A DNA stretch of 52,380 nucleotides from Pseudomonadota bacterium (GTDB taxonomy: Bacteria > Pseudomonadota > Gammaproteobacteria > Burkholderiales > Rhodocyclaceae). Shown in pieces: positions 18,735 through 26,526 of this stretch. The DNA is taken from positions 1 through 52,380 of the forward strand of contig JAPLQT010000126.1 of the NCBI GenBank assembly GCA_026399515.1, in the 5' to 3' direction. The notes beneath the pieces are model-generated. The model saw only the letters and a list, made by a program, of their open reading frames with translations, ran no database searches and was not told where the DNA came from. How positions within the stretch are numbered: the stretch's first letter is position 1; every line of letters begins with the position of its first letter. The position numbers were made by a program, and so were the translations under genes.

Positions 18735-19802
18735 ATGAGCTCTAGATTTTCCTACCGCAAGTACATCGGCGTGACCCTGGTGGCGCTGGCGCTGCTCGCC
18801 CTGCCTTTCGCCCTGTCGGCGGCTGGGACTGCCTGGGTACGCATCGCCAACCTGGCCATCCTGTTCGTCTTTCTCTCGCTGGGGCTCAACATTGTCGTCG
18901 GCTTTGCCGGCCTGCTCGACCTCGGTTATGTCGCTTTCTACGGTGTCGGCGCCTATGTCTATGCGCTGCTGGCCAGCCCGCACTTCGGCCTGCATCTGCC
19001 GTTCTGGGTGATCCTGCCGATCGGCGCGAGCGTGGCGGCGATTTTCGGGGTGCTGCTGGGAACCCCGACACTCAAGTTGCGCGGCGACTATCTGGCGATC
19101 GTGACTCTGGGCTTCGGCGAAATCGTGCGCATCTTTCTCAACAACCTGTCGCAACCGATCAACATCACCAACGGCCCCCAGGGCATCGCCCAGATCGACC
19201 CGATCCGCGTTGGCGGGATCAGCTTCGGGCAAACAGATTTATTTTTCGGCCTCTCCGTGAGCGGACCGATGAAGCATTATTACCTGCTGCTGCTATTGCT
19301 GCTGCTGGTAATCGTGGTGAACCTGCGCTTGCAGAATTCGCGCATCGGCCGCGCCTGGGAGGCGATCCGCGAGGACGAGGTGGCGGCGCGCGCCATCGGC
19401 ATCGACACCACCCGCGTGAAGCTGCTGGCCTTCGCCATGGGCGCCACTTTCGGCGGCGTGGCGGGCGGCATGTTCTCCTCCATCCAGGGCTTCATCAGCC
19501 CGGAAAGCTTCGTCCTGACAGAATCCGTGATGATCCTGGCGATGGTGGTGCTGGGCGGCATGGGCAATATCTGGGGCGTGATCGTCGGCGCGCTGCTGCT
19601 GTCCTTCGTGCCGGAATTGCTCCGATATACCGTGGTGCCGCTGCAACTGGCGCTGTTCGACAAGATGCTGGTCGAGCCGGAAGTCATCCGCATGCTGCTG
19701 TTCGGCATGGCGCTGGTGCTGATGATGCGTTTCCGGCCGGCGGGCTTGTGGCCTCTGGGCGCGCGGCAGCGCGAATTCAGCATCGACAAGGCCGCCAAAT
19801 GA
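18735..19802 (+). CDS. livM: Branched-chain amino acid-type ABC transporter permease LivM
   Basis: A 355-residue permease with about nine helices. Family segments are seen: LGLNIVVGFAGLLDLGYVAFYGVGAY, GTPTLKLRGDYLAIVTLGFGEIVR, the ATPase-contact loop RAWEAIREDEVAARAIGID, and GGVAGGMFSSIQGFISPESF. It pairs with LivH in the membrane. The gene follows the 18-bp inverted-repeat element, and its TGA overlaps the livG start (ATGA at 19799-19802). C-terminal tail FRPAGLWPLGARQREF is typical. Intact. Confidence 0.94.
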   Translation: MSSRFSYRKYIGVTLVALALLALPFALSAAGTAWVRIANLAILFVFLSLGLNIVVGFAGLLDLGYVAFYGVGAYVYALLASPHFGLHLPFWVILPIGASVAAIFGVLLGTPTLKLRGDYLAIVTLGFGEIVRIFLNNLSQPINITNGPQGIAQIDPIRVGGISFGQTDLFFGLSVSGPMKHYYLLLLLLLLVIVVNLRLQNSRIGRAWEAIREDEVAARAIGIDTTRVKLLAFAMGATFGGVAGGMFSSIQGFISPESFVLTESVMILAMVVLGGMGNIWGVIVGALLLSFVPELLRYTVVPLQLALFDKMLVEPEVIRMLLFGMALVLMMRFRPAGLWPLGARQREFSIDKAAK

Positions 19803-20560
19803 GCAGCGTGCTGCTCGAAGCCCATGCCGTCGGCAAACGCTTCGGCGGGGTGCGGGCTTTGCATGAGGTGTCGCTGACCATAGGACAGGGCGAGATCTAC
19901 GGACTGATCGGCCCCAACGGAGCAGGCAAGACCACCTTGTTCAACGTCTTGACCGGCCTGTACGGCGCCGATAGCGGGCGTTTCAGTTTTTGCGGCGAGC
20001 CACTCAATATTTCGGCGCCGCATCTCGTCGCGAGGGCCGGCATCGCACGCACTTTCCAGAACATCCGCCTCTTCGCCAACATGACAGCGCTGGAGAACGT
20101 CATGGTCGGCCGCCATGTCCGCACTCATGCCGACGTCATCGGAGCGGTGTTGCGCGGCGCCGGCACGCGCGCCGAAGAACAGGCCATCGAACGGCGCGCC
20201 GTCGAACTGCTGCATTACGTCGGCATCGCCGACCGGGCCAACCACCTGGCACGCCAGCTTCCTTACGGCGACCAACGCCGTCTCGAAATCGCCCGGGCGC
20301 TCGCCACCGATCCCAAGCTGCTGGCGCTCGACGAACCGGACGCAGGAATGAACGCCACCGAGACCGCTGCGCTGCGCGCGCTGATCGCCGGACTGCGTGC
20401 CGACGGCTTGACCGTTCTGCTGATCGAACACGACGTCAAGCTGGTGATGGGCCTCTGCGACCGCGTCGCGGTGCTCGACTACGGCGAGAAAATCGCCGAG
20501 GACGTGCCGGAAAAGGTGCAGCGGGATCCTAAGGTGATCGAGGCTTATCTTGGCGCATAA
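19799..20560 (+). CDS. livG: ABC transporter ATP-binding protein LivG
   Basis: A 253-residue ATPase. Walker A is GPNGAGKTT (near residue 40). LivG-type segments follow: RTFQNIRLFANMTALENVMVG, then the signature LPYGDQRRLEIARALA and Walker B LLALDEPDAGMN, with the switch His in LLIEHD. The C-terminal end KVIEAYLGA is the family ending. It powers the LivHM permease together with LivF. Start overlaps the livM stop in ATGA. Confidence 0.95.
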   Translation: MSSVLLEAHAVGKRFGGVRALHEVSLTIGQGEIYGLIGPNGAGKTTLFNVLTGLYGADSGRFSFCGEPLNISAPHLVARAGIARTFQNIRLFANMTALENVMVGRHVRTHADVIGAVLRGAGTRAEEQAIERRAVELLHYVGIADRANHLARQLPYGDQRRLEIARALATDPKLLALDEPDAGMNATETAALRALIAGLRADGLTVLLIEHDVKLVMGLCDRVAVLDYGEKIAEDVPEKVQRDPKVIEAYLGA

Positions 20561-20641
20561 CCCCGAACTCCCGAGCACAGCGAGCCAGAATAGTCACTCC
20601 CTTCCCCGGGAAGGGGGTCGGGGGGAAGGCAGTCACAATGT

Positions 20642-20660
20642 CCCGGAGAAACTCTCCGGG
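20642..20660 (+). promoter_or_regulatory. Small hairpin before livF
   Basis: CCCGGAGA - AAC - TCTCCGGG makes a perfect 8-bp stem. Its 3' arm joins the GGGGAAAG that probably serves as the livF ribosome site 12-16 bases upstream of the ATG. It sits in the 112-base livG-livF gap, the only large gap besides the livH-livM element. Role in setting LivF level is inference. Confidence 0.35.
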
Positions 20661-20672
20661 GAAAGCTCACCA

Positions 20673-21383
20673 ATGCTTGCCGTAATGGACCTTCAGGTCC
20701 ATTACGGCGGCATCGCCGCCGTGAAAGGCGTCAGCTTCGCCGTGGAAAAAGGCGAGACGGTGGCGCTGATCGGCGCCAACGGCGCCGGCAAGACCAGCAC
20801 ACTGAAAGCCTTGGCACGACTGTTGGCGGGCTATGTCACGACGGGCAGCATACGCCTGGCCGGCGAGGAAATTTCAACATTGGCGCCGCATCAATTGATA
20901 GGCAAAGGACTGGCCTTGGTGCCGGAAGGCCGCGGAGTTTTCGCCCGGCTCAGCGTCGCCGAGAACCTCACGATGGGCGCCTACAGCCGCCATGACAAAT
21001 CGGAAATCGCCGCCGACCTGGCGCATATCTACGACCTGTTGCCGCGACTCAAGGAGCGCCAACGCCAGCTTGCCGGCACGCTCTCGGGCGGCGAACAGCA
21101 AATGCTGGCACTCGGCCGGGCGCTGATGGGGCGGCCAAGTCTGTTGCTGCTCGACGAGCCCTCGATGGGCCTGGCGCCGTTGATGGTGCAGAAAGTCTTC
21201 GAGACCATCCGTGCCGTCGCGGCCACCGGCGTCACCATCCTGTTGGTCGAGCAGAACGCCAAGTTGGCGCTGGAAACCGCCGGCCGCGGCTACGTCATGG
21301 AAAGCGGCCGCATCACGTTGGCCGACAGCGCCGCCGGACTACTGGCCGATCCGCGCGTCAGGCAGGCCTACCTGGGCGAATGA
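20673..21383 (+). CDS. livF: ABC transporter ATP-binding protein LivF
   Basis: A 236-residue ATPase, the usual LivF length, starting MLAVMDLQVHYGGIAAVKGV. Walker A is GANGAGKTST, followed by LVPEGRGVFARLSVAENLTMGAY (a LivF hallmark), the signature LSGGEQQMLALGRALM and Walker B LLLLDEPSMGLAP, with LLVEQN in place of the LivG-type LIEHD. The start was chosen by family alignment; an in-frame extension into the intergenic hairpin region is not expected to be translated. It completes the livHMGF set, which has its binding protein at 16014. Confidence 0.95.
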   Translation: MLAVMDLQVHYGGIAAVKGVSFAVEKGETVALIGANGAGKTSTLKALARLLAGYVTTGSIRLAGEEISTLAPHQLIGKGLALVPEGRGVFARLSVAENLTMGAYSRHDKSEIAADLAHIYDLLPRLKERQRQLAGTLSGGEQQMLALGRALMGRPSLLLLDEPSMGLAPLMVQKVFETIRAVAATGVTILLVEQNAKLALETAGRGYVMESGRITLADSAAGLLADPRVRQAYLGE

Positions 21384-21387
21384 GGTG

Positions 21388-21879
21388 TCAATAGGTCGGA
21401 GCGACACTCACTCCATTGATCGTGTAAGTGTAAGTCTGATTGTCTGCAACAACCGGTAGCGCTACCGATTCGACAAACAGTGCTGCCATGGCCGTACAGA
21501 CGACACCGGTGGGAGCCCATCCCTTGAGCCGAATATCGACGTTGTTGCCTGTCAGGATAGCGCTCGGCCGGGCATAAGAGCGGGCACAGCCCGATGGATA
21601 GTAGGCATGAATCAGCGCCACGGGGACCGGAGTCGTAACGATCTTCAAGGTGATGACGTTGGGATTGTAGGCAGTAAGCTCCGAACTGCTGGTCACGGTG
21701 AAGTTATTACCGCCAGCCCACTTCATCGTCACGTCGAAGACCTGCGTCCCGGCAATCGTTCCAATGCAAGGGAGGTTTACGGCTCCCGTGACCGGCTCAA
21801 ACGTAGAGTCACAGGCGTTGGCCGGTTGAGGTACGGCGACAATCGAAGCTACTACCAGAAAGCAGAATACATTTCGCAT
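21388..21879 (-). CDS. Hypothetical exported protein with four cysteines
   Basis: A 163-residue protein with a signal peptide (MRNVFCFLVVASIVAVPQPANA, cleavage near residue 22) and a mature domain rich in Thr, Val and Ala. Mature cysteines occur in ANACDS, NLPCIG, SGCARS and GVVCTA, enough for two disulfides. The content looks beta-rich, ending QTYTYTINGVSVAP. I do not recognise a family. Start at 21879 chosen because a GGAGGTG ribosome site lies about 8 bases before it. It is convergent with livF (4 bases between the genes), so it is not part of that operon. Periplasmic or secreted location is inferred. Confidence 0.6.
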   Translation of the reverse strand: MRNVFCFLVVASIVAVPQPANACDSTFEPVTGAVNLPCIGTIAGTQVFDVTMKWAGGNNFTVTSSSELTAYNPNVITLKIVTTPVPVALIHAYYPSGCARSYARPSAILTGNNVDIRLKGWAPTGVVCTAMAALFVESVALPVVADNQTYTYTINGVSVAPTY

Positions 21880-22309
21880 GTGCATCACCTCCGCAAGGAT
21901 GTCGGATGGCGCTGAGTATAACTAATCGCCGCCTTGTGGCTACAGTGCTTCCTCCCCTCGCCAACCCCTCGGCGACGAAGAATGTCGGTGACAATTTGGA
22001 TTCTCTCAAGCGGCCACCGGGGCTATCGCGTGCAATCGACTCTTGGCAGCATGATGACGTGCTCATAGTCTGTGGCAGATTGCTGTTTGAAACTCGCCGC
22101 TCATCCAGCCAATTCGCCGGGCAATCGCTTGATGCAGGTTTGCCATTCAAATCGTCATCAAACTACTCCAGTCTTATGACGTTTCCATGTTGTATAAAAC
22201 AGACAAAATTTATTGGCTGTAACAAGTTATGTGTGTAACATCGTTATGCGATGTAACATCGTGCTGACATAAAACCAATATAAAACCAACACACAAACAA
22301 GGAGGAATC
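21880..22309. other. Intergenic region, 430 bases, less GC-rich than its surroundings
   Basis: Divergent space between the exported-protein gene (left) and the TonB-dependent receptor gene (right). I see no credible gene in the first 300 bases. The last 100 bases are AT-rich and hold the receptor's control region (see 22213-22289). The left edge holds the ribosome site of the exported-protein gene. Confidence 0.6.
22213..22289 (+). promoter_or_regulatory. Promoter and repeated operator-like motifs of the TonB-dependent receptor
   Basis: The heptamer TGTAACA occurs three times, at 22218, 22234 and 22252, with the longer form TGTAACATCG repeated at 22234 and 22252. ACATCG-TTATG-CGATGT makes a small palindrome between them, and AAAACCAA is repeated at 22271 and 22282. 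A promoter TTGGCT - 17 bases - TAACAT (22213-22241) overlaps the first two heptamers. A GGAGG ribosome site precedes the ATG. The arrangement suggests a dedicated regulator; which one is unknown. Confidence 0.5.
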
Positions 22310-24697
22310 ATGAAACTGCGTCCAATGGCCAAGGCCCTTCTGCTGGCTTTCCCTTCCGTCATGGCGATAAGCGCGGCGAACATTGCCAGCGCCCAGGAAA
22401 CGCCGCAGTCCGCGAAGTCGAACACCGAAGGCAATCGCGTCGTCGTTACCGCGACGAAACGCGAAACATCGTTGCAGGATGTGCCGTTCTCGATCAACGC
22501 GCAGACCGCCGAGGACATCCGGCGGTCCGGCGCGGTATCGCTCGAGGATCTGTCGCGCAACGTCGCCGGTCTCGCCATCCAGAATCTGGGGCCGGGACAG
22601 AGCCAGGTGGCGATCCGCGGCGTTTCCTCCGGGCAGATCGTCCGCGACCAACCCGGCGTCAAGGAACAAGTCGGCGTCTATCTCGACGAAACGCCGATTT
22701 CGCTGTCGCTCTTCACTCCCGATCTCGATCTGTTTGATCTCAAGCGCGTCGAGACGCTGCGCGGCCCGCAAGGCACGCTCTACGGCGCCGGCAACATCGG
22801 CGGCACGATACGCTACATCACCAATGCGGCGAAGCTGGGCGTCACCGAAGGCACCGTCGAAGCCAACTTGAACACGATTGCCGGCGGCAGCAGCGGCGGT
22901 GGCATAAAGGCTGCGGTGAATGTGCCCCTGAGCGACGCCGCGGCCGCGCGCGTGGTCGGCTATGCCAGCCACTTCGGTGGCTGGATCGACGCCATCGGCC
23001 CCGGCGGCGGCAAGGACGTCAATAGCGGCGCACGCGAAGGCGGCCGAATGACCTTCACCCTCCAGCCGACGAAGGACGTAACGATCACGCCGCGGGTGAT
23101 CTATCAGAAGGTCACCGCGGACGGCTTCAACCGTCAGGACGTCTTTAACCTATACGCCAACCGGTTCACCACGACGGTACCGCCGGTGACCTTCCAGGAT
23201 AACCAGCAATACCTATTGCAGCGCGAGAAGTTCGAAGACAAAACGACGATCGCCGACGCGACGATCAAGGTCGGATTCGGTAGTTGGGACTTGACATCGG
23301 TGACCACCCACATTGACCGCAACATCCTGGCCAGCCGCGATGCCAGCGCGCTGAGCGGTTCGGTCTCGGTCAGTCTCGGCTTTCCGAGCGCGGGCGTGAT
23401 GCTGCCCTCGCGCCTGAACGACACCACCGACCTCAAGAGCTTCACGCAAGAATTGCGCTTGAGTTCGAACGGCAAGGGTCCGCTGCAATGGCTGGTCGGC
23501 GCCTTCTATGCCGACACCGACCGCACCTACCATCAGCGCCTGCCAACGCCGGGCTACGACGCCTTCACCGACGCGACGCTTGGCAAAGGCACGACCGCGG
23601 CCACGGCCAACGGCTTCCCCGCGGATTCGCCGTATAACTCCGATATGCCCTACAAGTTGAAGCAGACTGCATTGTTTGGAGAGGTCAGCTATGACTTGAA
23701 CGACCGGCTGACGGCGACGGCCGGGGGGCGCTACTACGATTACAAGGAAGAGCGCAGCTTCAAGTCGGGCGGCGTGTTCTCCGACGACAACAACCAGTTC
23801 GATCGCACGAAATCGAACGGCTTCAACCCGCGCTTGCTGTTTGCCTACAAGGCGTCGGATAGCATGACTTTAAATGCCCAGGCTTCGCGCGGTTTCCGCC
23901 TCGGCGGCGTCAATGATCCGCTGAATGTGCCGCTGTGTACGCCCGTTGACCGCGCCATTTTTGGCGGCTATCAGCGCTTCAGCGACGAATCGCTGTGGAA
24001 CTACGAGGCCGGCATGAAGATGCAGACGCGTGGCCTGAGCTTCAACGCGGCAACTTTCTATACCCAGATGAAGGATCTGCAGGTCACGCTGGATGCAGGC
24101 TCCTGCTCGTCGCGCGTGGTGTTCAACGTGCCGAAGGCACATTCGGCCGGTATCGAACTGGAGATGACGGCGCGGCCAACCGACGGCCTCGAGTTCGGGC
24201 TTTCCGGCATCGCGGTGAAATCGGTATTCGATTCGACGGTCAAGGACGGCACCGGGGCAGTGCTCGGTGGCATCCGCGACGGCAACCGCCTGCCTTCGGT
24301 ACCGAAGCTGCAACTCACAGCCAGCGTCACCTACAACTTCAGCCTGGCAGGACGCGAATCTTATGTCAGCGCCTCGGTGCAACAGGTTGGCAGCCGCTAC
24401 ACGCAGCCCTCGGACCAGGAGAACAACCCGCGCACCTTCGTGGCTAACCTGCCTTTCCTGGGTGCCCCGGCGAGTGCGGCGACGACACTCAATCTTGAGT
24501 TGCCCAGCTATCACCTCGTCAACCTCAATGCCGGAATGGACTTCGAACGCGGACTCTCGGCGATCGTCTACATCAACAACCTGACCGACGAGAAGGCGCT
24601 GCTTTCCTTCGACCGGGAACGGGGCGGCCGCGCGCGGCTGGGCTTCGCAACCAACCAGCCACGCACTATCGGCGTGACACTGCGTAAATCGTTCTAA
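22310..24697 (+). CDS. TonB-dependent outer-membrane receptor
   Basis: A 795-residue receptor. A signal peptide ends near ANIASAQ (about residue 28). The TonB-box-like stretch NRVVVTATKRETSLQDVP is followed by the plug with QVAIRGVSSGQ, VGVYLDETPIS and VETLRGPQGTLYGAGNIGGTIRYIT (quoted in part). The C-terminal barrel ends RTIGVTLRKSF with the terminal Phe needed for outer-membrane assembly. It imports a scarce or bulky substrate with energy from TonB; the VTATKRE-type plug is common for organic compounds such as carbohydrates, steroids or aromatics rather than siderophores, but the substrate is not readable. Stand-alone unit with its own promoter and terminator. Confidence 0.92.
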   Translation: MKLRPMAKALLLAFPSVMAISAANIASAQETPQSAKSNTEGNRVVVTATKRETSLQDVPFSINAQTAEDIRRSGAVSLEDLSRNVAGLAIQNLGPGQSQVAIRGVSSGQIVRDQPGVKEQVGVYLDETPISLSLFTPDLDLFDLKRVETLRGPQGTLYGAGNIGGTIRYITNAAKLGVTEGTVEANLNTIAGGSSGGGIKAAVNVPLSDAAAARVVGYASHFGGWIDAIGPGGGKDVNSGAREGGRMTFTLQPTKDVTITPRVIYQKVTADGFNRQDVFNLYANRFTTTVPPVTFQDNQQYLLQREKFEDKTTIADATIKVGFGSWDLTSVTTHIDRNILASRDASALSGSVSVSLGFPSAGVMLPSRLNDTTDLKSFTQELRLSSNGKGPLQWLVGAFYADTDRTYHQRLPTPGYDAFTDATLGKGTTAATANGFPADSPYNSDMPYKLKQTALFGEVSYDLNDRLTATAGGRYYDYKEERSFKSGGVFSDDNNQFDRTKSNGFNPRLLFAYKASDSMTLNAQASRGFRLGGVNDPLNVPLCTPVDRAIFGGYQRFSDESLWNYEAGMKMQTRGLSFNAATFYTQMKDLQVTLDAGSCSSRVVFNVPKAHSAGIELEMTARPTDGLEFGLSGIAVKSVFDSTVKDGTGAVLGGIRDGNRLPSVPKLQLTASVTYNFSLAGRESYVSASVQQVGSRYTQPSDQENNPRTFVANLPFLGAPASAATTLNLELPSYHLVNLNAGMDFERGLSAIVYINNLTDEKALLSFDRERGGRARLGFATNQPRTIGVTLRKSF

Positions 24698-24714
24698 AGC
24701 AACATCGTCCAACG

Positions 24715-24750
24715 GCGCCGCTGGCGACAGTCAGCGGCGCTCTTTTTTTT
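24715..24750 (+). terminator. Rho-independent terminator of the TonB-dependent receptor gene
   Basis: GCGCCGCTG and CAGCGGCGC form a perfect 9-bp stem with an 8-base loop, followed by TCTTTTTTTT, starting 18 bases after the stop codon. Confidence 0.92.
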
Positions 24751-24815
24751 GTGTATTTACGGCAATCCTCCGCCGGCAGCAGTCAGGCTTGCAGGTCGGC
24801 CCGCGGAGCTTACAC

Positions 24816-25964
24816 TCACTGGGTTGCCACGGTCTCCAGAGTCTCCCACTTGCCAGCTTTGACACGAGAGAAGGTCACGGTAGCCGAGCGCAGGTCGCCT
24901 TTGTCATTGAACGAGATCGGGCCGGTGACACCATTGAAGCTGAGTTTGCCGATCTCCGGCAGGTATTTCGCCGGGTCGGCCGAGTTGGCAGCCCTCATCG
25001 CGTTGATCAGCACGTTGGTGGCGTCATAGCCATACGGCGCGTACATCACCACCTTGCCGTACTTGGCGGTGAATTTCTTGACGAAGCCAGGGCCGCCCGG
25101 CATTTTCTCGATGGCCTGGCCGGAGTCGGCCGAAATCGTGCCTTCGGCGGCTTCCGCCCCGGCGAACGAAATGAATTCATCCGACGAAATCGCCGAGCCG
25201 AACAGCGGCGTGTTCATGCCCAGGTCGCGCATCTGGCGCCTCAAGGGACCTGCCTGGGCGTTGACGCCGCCGTAGAACACGGCCTGCACATTCTTGGCCT
25301 TGAGGGAGGTGAGGATGGCCTTGAAGTCGGTGGCCTTGTCGGTGGTGTACTCGTGCGCCACGACCTTGCCTCCCAGCGTCCGCACGGTCTTGGCCACAAC
25401 ATCAGCCAGGCCCTGGCCGAAGGCGCTTCGGTCGTCGATCACGGCCACGGACTTGAAGCCGAGCTTGCTCACCAGATAGTTCGCCATCGCGGCGCCGACC
25501 TGCAAGTCATCGCCGATGACGCGGAACGTCGTCTTGTAGCCTTGGCGGGTCAGGGTCGGGTTGGTCGCCGCCGGTGCAATCTGTGGAATACCTGCATCGC
25601 TATAGACTTTGGCTGCGGGAATGGTGGCACCCGAGGTCAGGTGGCCCACCACGCCGGCCACGTGCATATCCACCAAACGAGTGGCGACGGTGACCGCCTG
25701 TTTCGGATCGGCCGCATCGTCTTCGGATAGCAATTCGAAGCGCACTGCTTCGCTACCGAACTTGATGCCTGCCGCGTTGGCATCGTCGATGGCCAGCCGT
25801 ACCGCCGACTCGAAGTCCTTGCCATAGGCCGCCACAGGGCCGGTGTAGGGACCGGCAACGCCGATCTTGACCACCTTCTGCGCGAATGCGGGGGCGCACA
25901 AGCCGCCGAATGCCAAGCCGAGGCCAAGCACCAGGGGTCGGGAAATGTTCGAGAGATGATTCAT
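24816..25964 (-). CDS. LivK-type substrate-binding protein in the sarcosine oxidase operon
   Basis: A 382-residue periplasmic binding protein with a normal signal peptide (cleavage after CAPAFA, near residue 28) rather than a lipobox. The binding domain starts KVVKIGVAGPYTGPVAAYGKD and shares VVGHLTSGATIPAAK, VAVIDDRSAFGQGLAD and AVFYGGVNAQAGPL with the lipoprotein at 16014, so the two are paralogues. Start at 25964 chosen for GGAG nine bases upstream. It lies 22 bases after soxG on the same strand, so the ligand is probably sarcosine, dimethylglycine or a related methylamine (inference). No permease gene is beside it; the nearest is livHMGF. Confidence 0.88.
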   Translation of the reverse strand: MNHLSNISRPLVLGLGLAFGGLCAPAFAQKVVKIGVAGPYTGPVAAYGKDFESAVRLAIDDANAAGIKFGSEAVRFELLSEDDAADPKQAVTVATRLVDMHVAGVVGHLTSGATIPAAKVYSDAGIPQIAPAATNPTLTRQGYKTTFRVIGDDLQVGAAMANYLVSKLGFKSVAVIDDRSAFGQGLADVVAKTVRTLGGKVVAHEYTTDKATDFKAILTSLKAKNVQAVFYGGVNAQAGPLRRQMRDLGMNTPLFGSAISSDEFISFAGAEAAEGTISADSGQAIEKMPGGPGFVKKFTAKYGKVVMYAPYGYDATNVLINAMRAANSADPAKYLPEIGKLSFNGVTGPISFNDKGDLRSATVTFSRVKAGKWETLETVATQ

Positions 25965-25986
25965 GCCGGTTTGCTCCATAGTGGCA

Positions 25987-26526
25987 TCAGTGCTCGGCGT
26001 CGAACGCACCGGTGTGCGAATATGACAACCAGTTGCTGACGTATGAATCGATTGGCCTGTCGGCGATCAGGTACACGCGTTCCGGGTCCAGGCGCAGCAG
26101 CAGCACTGGTACATCGGCAAGACGGCATCGGCAGACGCGGCCCGCCTGGCGCGGGATGGCTGCGGCATCCACCAGGTGCGACAGCCAGGCATCGAGCAGC
26201 TGTCCGTGCAGCTCGAACACGGCGAGCGCTTGCGACGCATCGACGGCCATCGCGGTTTCGCTGTGCCCTGGCGCCAAGGCATGTAACAGCGCGTGCAGCG
26301 GTGCGGACTGGACGCCGAGTGCCAGCGTCTCCTGAGGGCCGCACCAGGCCAGCCAGGGATCATGGCCCGTGAGTTCGCCGGGCACGTTGGGCCAGATCAG
26401 CCCCTGCGCCTGCACCGCCTCGCTGGCGCTGCGGTCGCCCGCAAAATAGCGAATCGTTAATGCCGTAAAGCCGCTCAATTGCCGACAGCCCGGTTGACCC
26501 GCTTTGGCCTTGATCAGGTCAGCCAT
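25987..26526 (-). CDS. soxG: Sarcosine oxidase gamma subunit
   Basis: A 179-residue SoxG-like protein, the smaller of the two folate-domain-like subunits. It starts MADLIKAKAGQPGCRQLSGF and shows LIWPNVPGELTG, AWCGPQETLAL, ALAVFELHGQ and the end DSYVSNWLSYSHTGAF. The start overlaps the soxA end by 8 bases. Gamma has no cofactor of its own and is needed for assembly of the heterotetramer. Identification rests partly on the operon position after soxA. Start chosen at 26526; an upstream in-frame extension lies wholly within soxA. Confidence 0.85.
   Translation of the reverse strand: MADLIKAKAGQPGCRQLSGFTALTIRYFAGDRSASEAVQAQGLIWPNVPGELTGHDPWLAWCGPQETLALGVQSAPLHALLHALAPGHSETAMAVDASQALAVFELHGQLLDAWLSHLVDAAAIPRQAGRVCRCRLADVPVLLLRLDPERVYLIADRPIDSYVSNWLSYSHTGAFDAEH

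Noticed and set aside
20575-20640. G-rich stretch with a CTTCCCCGGGAAG palindrome after livG as another copy of the interspersed repeat
   Set aside because: Shares only G/C-richness with the repeat, not its conserved blocks.
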